Counted from the stretch's first letter, positions 52,681 to 61,701 are shown. The stretch is DNA of 64,000 bases from Mesorhizobium hawassense (GCF_003289945.1 NZ_QMBP01000021.1:1-64000), one strand, 5' to 3'. Numbers and translations are program-made. Notes: generated by a model not told the origin, from the letters alone.

Positions 52681-53060
52681 GGCGTAGACTCATTACCGCG
52701 TAACCAGATGCGGATTGAGACGAGTTTGAGGGCGGCGAGATAGTTCTCGGCCAGCTTGTCGTAGCGGGTGGCAATACGGCGGAACTGCTTGGCCTTATTG
52801 AAGAAGCGCTCGATGAGGTTGCGCGCCTTGTAGAGGAAGGGGCTGAAGCATATCGGGTCCTTGCGGTTGACCTTGGGCGGGATGTTGGCCCATGCCTTTC
52901 GGTCGGTGACGACAGTCCGCAAGACGTTGGCATCATAGCCTTTGTCAGCGAGCAGCATGGCACCCTCGGGCAAGTCCGTGATCAAGTCCACTGCGGAGGC
53001 GATGTCACTCATCTGTCCTGCCGTGAGCATCAGCTTGATCGGCCTGCCTTTAGCGTCCAC
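52677..53060 (-). CDS. IS5-family (IS427-type) transposase, second frame
   Basis: Catalytic half: MDAKGRPIKLMLTAGQMSDI, GAMLLADKGYDANVLRTVVT (D) and NLIERFFNKAKQFRRIATRY (E). It continues from the first frame through a shift near 53110, where the coding strand has AAAAAGGGGGG, a typical slippery run in this IS group. The element spans about 52684-53467, with weak terminal similarity (GACTCATTACCGC on the left, TGATTCACGC-like on the right strand). It appears intact. Confidence 0.85.
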   Translation of the reverse strand: MDAKGRPIKLMLTAGQMSDIASAVDLITDLPEGAMLLADKGYDANVLRTVVTDRKAWANIPPKVNRKDPICFSPFLYKARNLIERFFNKAKQFRRIATRYDKLAENYLAALKLVSIRIWLRGNESTP

Positions 53061-53080
53061 AAGAGCATGGATTTTGGTTG

Positions 53081-53443
53081 TCAGCCCGCCTCGGGATCGA
53101 CCGAGACAATGATCTCGACCCCCCTTTTTGCCGTCGCGCCCTGCTGATGGACGCGAACAATCGAGGTGTCGATCATCTGCATCTTGCCGTCATGGGCTTT
53201 GGTAATGTTGGCCATGAGGCGGTCCCACACACCAGCTTTCCGCCATCGGACAAAACGATTGTAGCAGGTGGTGCGTGGGCCGTATCGCTCTGGCAGATCG
53301 CGCCATGGCGCACCGGATCGCAGCACCCAGAAGATGCCGTTCAGCACTCGCCTGTCATCCACGCGCGGCACCCCTCGCGGTTTGTTGGGCAACAAGGGCT
53401 CGATCACGCGCCATTCGAAATCGGTCAGGTCATATCGACTCAT
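53081..53443 (-). CDS. IS5-family (IS427-type) transposase, first frame
   Basis: 120 aa: MSRYDLTDFEWRVIEPLLPN, VLNGIFWVLRSGAPWRDLPE, CYNRFVRWRKAGVWDRLMAN and QMIDTSIVRVHQQGATAKRG, which contains the first catalytic D (MIDTS). Programmed frameshifting at the A5G6 run would fuse it to the second frame, as is usual for the IS427 group. Confidence 0.87.
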   Translation of the reverse strand: MSRYDLTDFEWRVIEPLLPNKPRGVPRVDDRRVLNGIFWVLRSGAPWRDLPERYGPRTTCYNRFVRWRKAGVWDRLMANITKAHDGKMQMIDTSIVRVHQQGATAKRGVEIIVSVDPEAG

Positions 53444-53575
53444 GCTGAGCGTGAATCAGATTTCGTCGCAAAATAAAAGTCTCGGTCAGAAGACGGCCCA
53501 TTGTGGACCTACGTGCAAAAAGGATATGTTACGGCAGCGCGCGTAGGCATTCCGCTTCATCATCGCGCATGTTTC

Positions 53576-53872
53576 ATGAAAACAAATGATAGGTTCTACT
53601 CGCTTATGCACGCGGTCTGTGCTGGTCATGGCTATTGCGGAGGAATGCACGGTGACAAGTTCATGGATGTCATCGATTTCATTCCTGAATCCGGTAATGT
53701 TACAGCGGATCAATTTGTGGAATGGGTATTTCTAGCTGAGTATGAGAATGAGAGTGAGCGAATGTCTCCCAGATGGGATCGACATCGCCAGAGGATACAA
53801 GACTATTTTGTTGAGCACATGGGCTCGGACGCTGTCGATGCCAGCCAACTAAAATGGGAAGTGGAGGGTTAA
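53576..53872 (+). CDS. Small conserved-looking hypothetical protein, 98 aa
   Basis: Not assigned to a named family. MKTNDRFYSLMHAVCAGHGY, CGGMHGDKFMDVIDFIPESG, NVTADQFVEWVFLAEYENES and HMGSDAVDASQLKWEVEG look like a compact, acidic cytoplasmic protein with an ordered pattern of aromatic and charged residues. I recall similar unnamed proteins from rhizobia. The start at 53576 was chosen because the sequence before it (open to 53501) looks random. It sits between the IS5 element and binding protein 2. Function unknown. Confidence 0.6.
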   Translation: MKTNDRFYSLMHAVCAGHGYCGGMHGDKFMDVIDFIPESGNVTADQFVEWVFLAEYENESERMSPRWDRHRQRIQDYFVEHMGSDAVDASQLKWEVEG

Positions 53873-54177
53873 GCCAGCCCAATTCCGCTTCCCACACAGC
53901 TCGCTCATATCGCATTTATGAGTTCACGACCTAGGGTTCTCCGCACTCGGGATCGTCCAAGTGCTTCTCGCTCAGCTGTGCCATCCGGGGGCCTCGACTT
54001 GCGATCGTGGAAGGGGTCGGCGGTGCGATGTCGGGAGATAGCCACCGCCTTGGCGATATGCGCCTGTGCCTATCTATTGCGACCCAATCGAATTTCCGCC
54101 GAGGGCATGACCGGATTTGGCAGGCCTGCTTTGCCAAATTGGAGTTCCGTCATCTTATATACACAAGGCGTCAAAAA
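53873..54177. other. No gene recognised
   Basis: About 300 bp; open frames on both strands show no family resemblance. Ends in the dyad at 54178. Confidence 0.4.
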
Positions 54178-54192
54178 TGCCGATTTCCTGCG
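54178..54192 (+). promoter_or_regulatory. Copy of the repeated dyad upstream of binding protein 2
   Basis: TGCCGATTTCCTGCG, 107 bp before the ATG at 54300. The second block AATTTGGGCAAG is at 54206-54217. Confidence 0.5.
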
Positions 54193-54299
54193 CCAATCGG
54201 GGAAGAATTTGGGCAAGCCGGCCTTCCTAGCCGTCTAATATCACCAAAACAAAAGCAGCCTGAACGGCTTCGGGGACCAAACAAAGGGAGGAGCATCCT

Positions 54300-55889
54300 A
54301 TGTCGCAGGAACTCGACTATCTTAGCTGCCGCGTCGTCGCGGGCCGGATGAGCCGACGTGAATTTCTTGGCCGTGCGACGGCACTCGGCATGAGCGCCGC
54401 CTTCGCCAACTCGCTTCTTGCCGGCGCCGCAGAGGCGCAGGCGCCGCGAAAGGGCGGCATTCTCAAGGCCGGTCTTCAGGGCGGTGGCGCCACCGACAGT
54501 CTCGACCCAGCGCTTCCGGCGGGGGCCCCTCCAATTGCTTTCGGCAGATGTTGGGGCGAGGTGCTGATAGAAGTAACCCCCGACAACCGGATCGAATACC
54601 GCATCGCCCAGGAAATTGGCTCCTCGAAGGATGCGAAGACCTGGACCCTGAAAATTCGGAAGGACATCCCGTTCCACAACGGCAAGGAAGTAACGCCACA
54701 AGACGTCGTGGCCACGTTAGAGCGTCATTCCAATAAAGAGTCCAAATCAGGCGCTCTGGGGGTCCTACGCGGTATCGAAACGATCAGGGTCGATGGCGGC
54801 GACGTCATCATCACGCTGAAGGAACCCAACGTTGAACTGCCTTATTTGATGACCGATTATCACCTGATCATCCAGCCTAATGGCGGCAAGGATGCTCCTG
54901 CCGCCGGGATAGGGGCCGGCCCTTACAAGGTGACCGTCAACGAGCCCGGCGTGCGGCACGGCGGGGAAAAGTTCAAGGATTACTGGCAGGGCGACAACCT
55001 CGGCCATGCCGACCAAATTGAAATCATAGTCATCAACGATGCCACGGCACGTATCTCTGCTCTGCAAGGCAAACAGGTCCACATGATCAACCGTGTCGAG
55101 CCGAAGGTCGTCGACTTGGTCAAGCGCGTCCCTGGCGTCACGATCCAGAATGTGACGGGGCGAGGTTGCTATCTTTTCAACATGTTCTGCGACACACCGC
55201 CGTTTAACAACGTCGATCTCCGAATAGCGTTGAAGCTTGCTTTGGACCGCGAGCAAATGTTGGACAAGATTCTGCGGGGGTATGGCTCGTTGGGTAACGA
55301 CTTCCCAATCAACAATGCCTATCCGCTCTTTCCGGATGACGTGGAGCAGCGCACTTTCGATCCAGATAAAGCCAAATTCCACTATCAGAAGTCGGGCCAT
55401 AGCGGGCCGATCCTGCTCAGGACCTCGGATTTGGCCTTTCCGGGTGCGGTTGATGCCGCCCAGCTCTATCAGCAGAGTTGCGCCAAGGCCGGCATCACCC
55501 TCGAGGTCAAGCGTGAGCCGGGGGACGGTTACTGGACGGAGGTGTGGCAAAAGCAGCCTTTCTATGCCTCCTATTGGACCGGCCGCTCAACGCAGGACCA
55601 GATGTATTCGAGTGCATATCTGTCTACGGCGGAGTGGAACGACACTCACTTCTTCAATGACAAATTCGACAAGCTTCTCAAAGAGGCGCGCGCCGAACTC
55701 GACCAGGAGAAGCGCAAGAACCTCTATCGCGAGATGGCCAACATCGTTCGGGACGAGGGTGGCGTGATCGTGCCGTTCTTCAACCAGTTCATCGACGCGA
55801 CATGGTCCGGCGTGAAGGGCTTCGTGAAGCATCCTGCGCGGGATATGTGCAACGGCTACGCCTTGGCGCAATGCTGGATCGAAGCATGA
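54300..55889 (+). CDS. Family 5 periplasmic binding protein (DppA/OppA-like), copy 2
   Basis: 529 aa with a Tat signal (SRREFLGRATALGMSAAFAN, cleavage after AAEAQ). Mature fold as in copy 1: EIGSSKDAKTWTLKIRKDIP, FHNGKEVTPQDVVATLERHS, GIGAGPYKVTVNEPGVRHGG and LRIALKLALDREQMLDKILR. It is the first gene of a full ABC operon (binding protein, two permeases, fused ATPase). The stop overlaps the first permease start (ATGA). AAGGGAGGAG gives a strong start. The specific ligand is unknown; neighbouring hydrolases suggest an amide, ester or peptide-like compound. Confidence 0.9.
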   Translation: MSQELDYLSCRVVAGRMSRREFLGRATALGMSAAFANSLLAGAAEAQAPRKGGILKAGLQGGGATDSLDPALPAGAPPIAFGRCWGEVLIEVTPDNRIEYRIAQEIGSSKDAKTWTLKIRKDIPFHNGKEVTPQDVVATLERHSNKESKSGALGVLRGIETIRVDGGDVIITLKEPNVELPYLMTDYHLIIQPNGGKDAPAAGIGAGPYKVTVNEPGVRHGGEKFKDYWQGDNLGHADQIEIIVINDATARISALQGKQVHMINRVEPKVVDLVKRVPGVTIQNVTGRGCYLFNMFCDTPPFNNVDLRIALKLALDREQMLDKILRGYGSLGNDFPINNAYPLFPDDVEQRTFDPDKAKFHYQKSGHSGPILLRTSDLAFPGAVDAAQLYQQSCAKAGITLEVKREPGDGYWTEVWQKQPFYASYWTGRSTQDQMYSSAYLSTAEWNDTHFFNDKFDKLLKEARAELDQEKRKNLYREMANIVRDEGGVIVPFFNQFIDATWSGVKGFVKHPARDMCNGYALAQCWIEA

Positions 55890-56860
55890 AGGGCGCGTTT
55901 AGGGGCTCGCCCGTTCTAAAGCTGGTTGCCCAGCGCATTGCGCTGGGCATTTTCCTCCTTTTCGCCGTTTCCGTGCTGATCTTCGCGGGGACCCAGATTC
56001 TTCCAGGCGACGTGGCACAGTCCATCCTTGGTCAGTCGGCCACGCCCGAGGCAGTTGCCAATTTGCGTCAGGAGCTGGGCCTCAATGATCCTGCCTATAT
56101 GCGTTACTTCCAGTGGGTTGGTGGGGTTTTGACTGGCGATCTCGGGAAGGCGCTCACCACGCGACAGGAGATCACTGTGACGCTGATGCCTCGGCTGTGG
56201 AACACGCTGTTCCTAGCCTTTTGGGCCGCCGCCGTGTCGATTCCCCTCTCAATTATCCTGGGGCTGATAGCTGTGCGTTTCCGCAACGGTCCTGTCGATA
56301 AGGCGATTTCGGGATTTGCCTTGGCGTCGACGTCACTACCTGAATTCTTCATCGGTTATCTGCTTATCTTATTCCTTGCCGTGAAGCTGCAGTGGTTCCC
56401 ATCGATCTCGACTGTCTATGACGGAATGCCCTTTCTTGAAAAGCTGAAAGCGATTGTGCTGCCGGTAATCGCTTTGGTGATCGTCGTGCTGGCGCACATG
56501 ATGCGCATGACGCGTGCAGCTATTCTGAACGTGATGCAGTCGGCCTACATCGAGACGGCCGAGCTCAAGGGGCTTTCAGCCTTGGATATTATCTGTAAGC
56601 ATGCTTTCCCGAATGCCATCGCGCCCATCGTCAATGTCGTGATGCTTAACATGGCCTATCTGGTGGTCGGCGTTGTCGTGATCGAGGTGATCTTCGTCTA
56701 TCCGGGGATGGGGCAGTATCTTGTCGATCATGTCGTCAAGCGCGACGTGCCGGTGGTCCAAGCCGTCGGTCTCATCTTTGCTGCCGTGTACATCGGGCTC
56801 AACATCGTGGCGGACGTCGCTGCGATCCTTGCCAACCCGCGCCTGAGGCATCCCAAGTAG
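55886..56860 (+). CDS. DppB-like ABC permease
   Basis: 324-aa inner-membrane protein with about six hydrophobic spans, the first at VAQRIALGIFLLFAVSVLIF. FAGTQILPGDVAQSILGQSA and EYIETAELKGLS-like sequence (SAYIETAELKGLSALDIICK, the EAA loop region) followed by HAFPNAIAPIVNVV are diagnostic of the DppB/OppB family. ATG 55886 overlaps the stop of binding protein 2 by four bases; an ATG 12 bases upstream of it is inside that gene and less likely. Confidence 0.88.
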   Translation: MKGAFRGSPVLKLVAQRIALGIFLLFAVSVLIFAGTQILPGDVAQSILGQSATPEAVANLRQELGLNDPAYMRYFQWVGGVLTGDLGKALTTRQEITVTLMPRLWNTLFLAFWAAAVSIPLSIILGLIAVRFRNGPVDKAISGFALASTSLPEFFIGYLLILFLAVKLQWFPSISTVYDGMPFLEKLKAIVLPVIALVIVVLAHMMRMTRAAILNVMQSAYIETAELKGLSALDIICKHAFPNAIAPIVNVVMLNMAYLVVGVVVIEVIFVYPGMGQYLVDHVVKRDVPVVQAVGLIFAAVYIGLNIVADVAAILANPRLRHPK

Positions 56861-56866
56861 GTAACA

Positions 56867-57691
56867 ATGTTCAATATTAGACAAATCCCGCTCGCGGCGT
56901 GGATCGGCCTACTCCTGACCGGTCTGGCAGTTATCTGTGCGCTTTTTGCGCAATGGATCGCCCCACACGGCAATGGCGAGATCGTGGGCGACGTATGGGC
57001 GCCGATGTCGTCAGCGCATTGGCTGGGCACTGATAATCTCGGGCGAGACCTGCTCTCGCGCATGATTTACGGCGCCCGCATCACGATCTTTATTGCCGGT
57101 ATGGCAACTGCTCTGTCCTTTTCTCTCGGCGCTATCCTCGGCTTTACGGCCGCCGTGGTCGGGGGGCTGGTCGACACACTTATGTCGGGCGTTGTCGATC
57201 TACTAATGGCCATACCGACATTGATCTTCGGTCTCGTAATCTTGGCAGTGCTGCCCGCGAACAATGTGACTCTCATTCTCGTGATGGGGATTTTAAGCTC
57301 CACGCGCGTCTATCGCCTCTCACGTGCCGTCGCTGCGGATATCAACGCAATGGACTTCGTAGAAGCAGCCAAGTTGCGGGGAGAGGGTCTCAGCTGGATC
57401 ATTTTTCGCGAGATCCTGCCCAATGCAATGTCGCTCTTAGTGGCGGAACTGGGCCTGCGCTTCATCTTTTCGGTGCTGTTTCTGTCGGCGCTATCCTACC
57501 TGGGCCTTGGCGTGCAACCGCCGGACGCAGATTGGGGCGGCATGGTGATGGAAAACAAGGACGGCATCGTCTTCGGCATTCCTGCCGCACTGATCCCGGC
57601 CGCCGCGATCGCAGGATTGGGGATCTCCGTCAATCTGGTCGTCGACTGGGTGCTCACTCGCACCACCAGCTTCAAGGGAGGTCGCGACTAA
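56867..57691 (+). CDS. DppC-like ABC permease
   Basis: 274-aa inner-membrane partner. HWLGTDNLGRDLLSRMIYGA is the signature start segment of DppC/OppC proteins; VEAAKLRGEGLSWIIFREIL and PNAMSLLVAELGLRF form the EAA loop; SYLGLGVQPPDADWGGMV closes the family pattern. Six bases separate it from the first permease. Its TAA stop overlaps the ATPase ATG (TAATG). Confidence 0.9.
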   Translation: MFNIRQIPLAAWIGLLLTGLAVICALFAQWIAPHGNGEIVGDVWAPMSSAHWLGTDNLGRDLLSRMIYGARITIFIAGMATALSFSLGAILGFTAAVVGGLVDTLMSGVVDLLMAIPTLIFGLVILAVLPANNVTLILVMGILSSTRVYRLSRAVAADINAMDFVEAAKLRGEGLSWIIFREILPNAMSLLVAELGLRFIFSVLFLSALSYLGLGVQPPDADWGGMVMENKDGIVFGIPAALIPAAAIAGLGISVNLVVDWVLTRTTSFKGGRD

Positions 57692-59358
57692 TGGCAAATG
57701 GCCACGCGAAACCGCGGCACGAAAGCGACGTTCTGCTCGAAATCCGCAACCTTAAGGTCGAGGCGACTGTCTACTCGCCGAACGAGAAGCCGCGCGACGT
57801 CACCATCGTCGACGGCGTGTCGCTGGCTTTGAAGCGAGGCAAGGTGCTGGGACTGATCGGCGAATCGGGCGCCGGCAAGTCGACCATCGGCCTGTCCGCA
57901 ATGGGGTATGGACGCGGCGGTGTCCGCATCACAGGCGGCGAGGTCTTGCTCAACGGCCGCGACATTCTGCAAGGCGGCGTCAAGGGATTGCGAAAAGTTC
58001 GCGGCAGCGAGGTCTGCTATGTTGCGCAGTCGGCTGCCGCCGCTTTCAACCCGGCGCATCGGCTCATGGACCAGGTGGTGGAAGCAGCGCTTCTGCACGG
58101 TCTCGGGACCAGGGCCGAGGCGGAAAAGCGCGCTATAGCGTTGTTCAAGAAACTCCGCTTGCCCGATGCTCAAAAAATTGGATCCCGCTATCCACATCAG
58201 GTCTCTGGCGGCCAGTTGCAGCGCGTGATGACTGCAATGGCACTTTGCTCCGAACCCGACCTGATCGTATTCGACGAGCCGACCACGGCGCTCGACGTGA
58301 CGACCCAAATCGACGTGCTGGCAGCCATCAAGGATGCTATCCGCGACACGAGCGTCGCGGCGCTCTACATCACTCATGATCTCGCGGTGGTGGCCCAGGT
58401 CTCGGACGAGATCATGGTGTTGCAAGATGGCAAAATGGTAGAGCACGGCGAAACACGACAAGTGATTGAGGCGCCGCGCATGGACTACACCAAGGCGCTC
58501 GTGTCGGTGCGCTCAATCGATCATGAGGAAAAGAATCCGGCGCAGGAGCCTCTGTTGTCGGTGAGGAACATCACTGCCGCTTATGGGGGCGATGCCGTGA
58601 AAGTTCTGCAGCACGTCTCGGTTGACATCCATCCGGGCCAAACGCTCGCTGTCGTGGGCGAGTCGGGCTCCGGAAAATCCACCCTAGCACGCGTCATCAC
58701 GGGGCTGCTGCCCCCGATTGCCGGCAGCATCACCTTCGCCAACCGCATGCTCGCGCCCAGGCTCGCAGACCGATCCAGGGATGATCTTCGAGAACTGCAA
58801 ATGATCTATCAGATGGCCGACGTGGCGATGAATCCGCGCCAGACGGTGGGCACTATCATTGGCCGGCCGCTTGAATTCTATTTTGGCATGCGAGGAAAGG
58901 AGCGCGATGCCCGCGTCGGCGAGTTACTAGATGAGATCGAGATGGGCAAGGGTTTCGTCCACCGGTATCCGGCTGAGCTTTCAGGAGGGCAAAAGCAGAG
59001 GGTCTGCATCGCCCGCGCGCTCGCCGCGAAGCCTAAGCTCATCATCTGCGACGAGGTGACCAGCGCGCTCGACCCGCTTGTCGCCGACGGCATCCTCAAG
59101 CTGTTGCTCCGCCTGCAGAAGTTCGAAGATGTGGCCTATCTGTTCATCACCCACGATCTTGCGACCGTTAAGGCGATCGCCGATTCCATCGCGGTGATGT
59201 ATCGCGGCGAGGTCGTCCGCTACGGCTCAAAGACGCAAGTGCTCAGGCCTCCCTTCGATGCTTATACCGACCTGCTGCTCTCCTCGGTTCCCGAGATGGA
59301 GGTTGGCTGGTTGGAAAGCGCTATCAAGGGACGCCGCATGGAGAGTGCGGGGAACTGA
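57691..59358 (+). CDS. Fused DppD-DppF ABC ATPase
   Basis: 555 aa: two ATPase domains in one chain. First domain: GLIGESGAGKSTIGLSAMGY (Walker A), QVSGGQLQRVMTAMALCSEP (signature), LIVFDEPTTALDVTTQIDVL (Walker B), LYITHDLAVVAQVSDE (H-loop). Second domain from about residue 290: AVVGESGSGKSTLARVITGL, LSGGQKQRVCIARALAAKPK, LIICDEVTSALDPLVADGIL and LFITHDLATVKAIADS. Both nucleotide sites look competent. Fusion of DppD and DppF is usual in rhizobia. Start 57691 overlaps the permease stop, with AAGGGAGG before. It powers the Dpp-like importer and could serve all three binding proteins. Confidence 0.9.
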   Translation: MANGHAKPRHESDVLLEIRNLKVEATVYSPNEKPRDVTIVDGVSLALKRGKVLGLIGESGAGKSTIGLSAMGYGRGGVRITGGEVLLNGRDILQGGVKGLRKVRGSEVCYVAQSAAAAFNPAHRLMDQVVEAALLHGLGTRAEAEKRAIALFKKLRLPDAQKIGSRYPHQVSGGQLQRVMTAMALCSEPDLIVFDEPTTALDVTTQIDVLAAIKDAIRDTSVAALYITHDLAVVAQVSDEIMVLQDGKMVEHGETRQVIEAPRMDYTKALVSVRSIDHEEKNPAQEPLLSVRNITAAYGGDAVKVLQHVSVDIHPGQTLAVVGESGSGKSTLARVITGLLPPIAGSITFANRMLAPRLADRSRDDLRELQMIYQMADVAMNPRQTVGTIIGRPLEFYFGMRGKERDARVGELLDEIEMGKGFVHRYPAELSGGQKQRVCIARALAAKPKLIICDEVTSALDPLVADGILKLLLRLQKFEDVAYLFITHDLATVKAIADSIAVMYRGEVVRYGSKTQVLRPPFDAYTDLLLSSVPEMEVGWLESAIKGRRMESAGN

Positions 59359-59379
59359 GCTTCACCGGATTCGGGCATG

Positions 59380-59575
59380 ATGATCCTGGTCGCCGGGTGT
59401 TCGATGTCACGGGACAACCTTCCGTGTCACTGCCCTTGGCGCACAGCTCTGACGGATTGCCAATTAGCATTCATCTCGTCGGCCGCTTTGGCGACGAGGG
59501 TACGCTGGTGCGTGTCGAACGCAATATAAAAGAAGCCCGACCCTGGAAACACCATCGGCCGGATCTGCAAGCGGG
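59380..59575 (+). pseudogene. C-terminal remnant of an amidase-signature enzyme
   Basis: FDVTGQPSVSLPLAHSSDGL, PISIHLVGRFGDEGTLVRVE and then ARPWKHHRP are the end of amidase-signature proteins (normal: FNxTGxPAxSLPxGxxxDGLPxGxQLVG...). The catalytic Ser-Ser-Lys part is missing. It sits directly after the ATPase gene, so an amidase gene was probably the last member of this operon. Confidence 0.75.
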
Positions 59576-59977
59576 TAAGAGCGGACTGTCGGCAGGCAAG
59601 TATCAGATCGTCCACCTGCCAGTGGAGCGCTCGATATCGTGCCCCCGCAAACCTCAGAACCGAGCGGAACAAAAAGCAGGGTCCCAGTGTCGTACGCTGA
59701 TCGATCAGTCTCATGATTGTGGCTATCCTGTGCAGCCCCAATCAGGCCGTCAGCCCGCATTTGGCGATCGCGTAGGAGATCATCAACTATCCGAGCCCCC
59801 ACGCGGGGCTGCCTACTCCCATGCGCACGGCGTCGATATCAGCTACTCGTGCAAACTCTGCACGATTTGCAACAAGCAACCAGTGTTCCCGAGCCGTCCT
59901 CTTCCATCACTCCGGCCTGGAATCTTGCACTCTCACAACTAGACTAGCGTTGCGTGGATGCGTATCAACCAAAAAGA
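59576..59977. other. No gene recognised
   Basis: About 400 bp of degraded sequence between the amidase remnant and the next dyad; no domain can be read. Confidence 0.4.
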
Positions 59978-59992
59978 CGCTGATTTACTGCG
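59978..59992 (+). promoter_or_regulatory. Copy of the repeated dyad upstream of binding protein 3
   Basis: CGCTGATTTACTGCG, extended to ACGC...GCGT, 119 bp before the ATG at 60112. The second block AATTTGGGCAAG is at 60004-60015. Confidence 0.5.
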
Positions 59993-60111
59993 TGAATAAG
60001 CAGAATTTGGGCAAGTTGGCCAGTCCCGCTGACATACCATTCATTTCGAATAGGACGAGAAGCCGCATGCGTCGGCGCTTAGGGCAACACTTGAAAAGAT
60101 GGAGGATCTCA

Positions 60112-61701
60112 ATGTCGCAGGAACTCGACTATCTCACACGCGGCGTCGCTGCGGGCCGGCTTAGCCGACGTGAATTTCTCGGCCGTGCAGCGGCGCTCGG
60201 CGTCAGCGCCACTTTTGCCACCTCGCTTCTAGCCGGAGTCGCAAAGGCGCAGGCGCCGCAGAAGGGAGGCATCCTGAAGGCCGGCCTCCGGGGCGGTGCA
60301 GCAACAGATAGCCTCGACCCAGCGTCCTTCCTCGGTGGGGTTCCCATCGCCTTCGGCAAATGCTGGGGCGAGTTGCTGATGGAAATGACCCCCGAGGGCG
60401 GATTCGAATACCGCATCGCCGAGGAAATTGGTTCGTCAAAGGACGCTAAGACTTGGACGATTAAGGTCCGCAAAGGGATTCAGTTCCACAACGGCAAAGA
60501 AGTCACGTCCCCGGATGTCGTCGCCACGCTCGAACGGCACTCCGACAAGGAAGCAAAGTCTGGCGCGCTCGGCATCATGAAGGGTATCCAATCGATCAAG
60601 GCTGATGGCCGCGACGTCGTGATCACGCTCAGAGAGCCCAACGTTGATCTGCCCTATCTGATGACCGACTATCACTTGATCATCCAACCTAACGGCGGCA
60701 AGGATGATCCGGCCGCTGGCATCAGCGCAGGTCCCTACAAGGTCACGGTTAATCAGCCGGGCGTGCGACATGGGGCCGAAAAGTTCAAAGACTACTGGCA
60801 AGGCGACAAACTCGGCCATGCCGATCAGGTCGAAATCATCGTTATTAACGATGGTACGGCGCGCATTGCGGCTTTGCAAGGCAACCAAGTCCACATTATC
60901 AACTCCGTGGAGCCCAAGGTCGTTGACTTGCTCAAACGCAATCCCGGCGTAACGATTCAGAACGTGACCGGGCGAGGCTTCTATTGTTTTAACATGTTGT
61001 GCGACACCGCGCCGTTCGACAACAATCATCTTAGAATGGCGTTGAAGCTAGCCATGGATCGTGAGGAAATGCTGGACAAGATTTTGCGCGGCTACGGCTC
61101 AATAGGTAACGATTTTCCGATTAGTGCCTCCTATCAACTTTTCCCTGAGGGCATTGAGCAGCGCGCCTTTGATCCAGACAAGGCCAAATTTCACTATCAG
61201 AAGTCGGGCCACAGCGGACCGGTCCTGCTTCGGACTTCTGAGGAAGCCTTTCCCGGTGCTGTCGAGGCCGCCCAGCTCTTTCAGCAGAGTTGCGCCAAAG
61301 CCGGCATCGCAATTCAGGTGAAGCGCGAGCCGAGCGACGGCTATTGGTCGGATGTTTGGCTAAAGCAACCCTTCTCGACCTGCGCCTGGAACGGTCGCTC
61401 GACGCAAGACCAGATATACTCGACCACTTATCTGTCGACCGCGCAATGGAACGATACGCACTTCTTTAACGAGAAGTTCGACAAGCTTCTGACAGAGGCA
61501 CGCGCTGAATTTGACCAGGACAAGCGCAAGAACCTTTATCGTGAGATGGCCATCATCGTCCGGGACGAGGGTGGCGCAATCACGCCGATATTTAACCAGT
61601 ACATCGACGCCACAGGGCCGGGCGTGAAGGGCTTTGAGAAGTCTCCTATGAGAGACGTGAGTAACGCCTCGGCACTGGTCAAATGCTGGTTGGAAGCCTG
61701 A
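60112..61701 (+). CDS. Family 5 periplasmic binding protein (DppA/OppA-like), copy 3
   Basis: 529 aa with a Tat signal (SRREFLGRAAALGVSATFAT, cleavage after VAKAQ). Very close to copy 2 through its whole length (for example EIGSSKDAKTWTIKVRKGIQ, GISAGPYKVTVNQPGVRHGA, GRGFYCFNMLCDTAPFDNNH). The likeness continues past the stop into a decayed start of the dppB-like gene, so copy 3 arose by duplication of the copy 2 region including its promoter. GGAGG lies six bases before ATG 60112. As an orphan binding protein it would use the same permeases with another ligand or affinity. Confidence 0.9.
   Translation: MSQELDYLTRGVAAGRLSRREFLGRAAALGVSATFATSLLAGVAKAQAPQKGGILKAGLRGGAATDSLDPASFLGGVPIAFGKCWGELLMEMTPEGGFEYRIAEEIGSSKDAKTWTIKVRKGIQFHNGKEVTSPDVVATLERHSDKEAKSGALGIMKGIQSIKADGRDVVITLREPNVDLPYLMTDYHLIIQPNGGKDDPAAGISAGPYKVTVNQPGVRHGAEKFKDYWQGDKLGHADQVEIIVINDGTARIAALQGNQVHIINSVEPKVVDLLKRNPGVTIQNVTGRGFYCFNMLCDTAPFDNNHLRMALKLAMDREEMLDKILRGYGSIGNDFPISASYQLFPEGIEQRAFDPDKAKFHYQKSGHSGPVLLRTSEEAFPGAVEAAQLFQQSCAKAGIAIQVKREPSDGYWSDVWLKQPFSTCAWNGRSTQDQIYSTTYLSTAQWNDTHFFNEKFDKLLTEARAEFDQDKRKNLYREMAIIVRDEGGAITPIFNQYIDATGPGVKGFEKSPMRDVSNASALVKCWLEA

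Noticed and set aside
49100..61701. Three binding proteins as recombination artefacts or assembly duplication
   Set aside because: They differ at many positions throughout and have different flanks, so they are real diverged copies.
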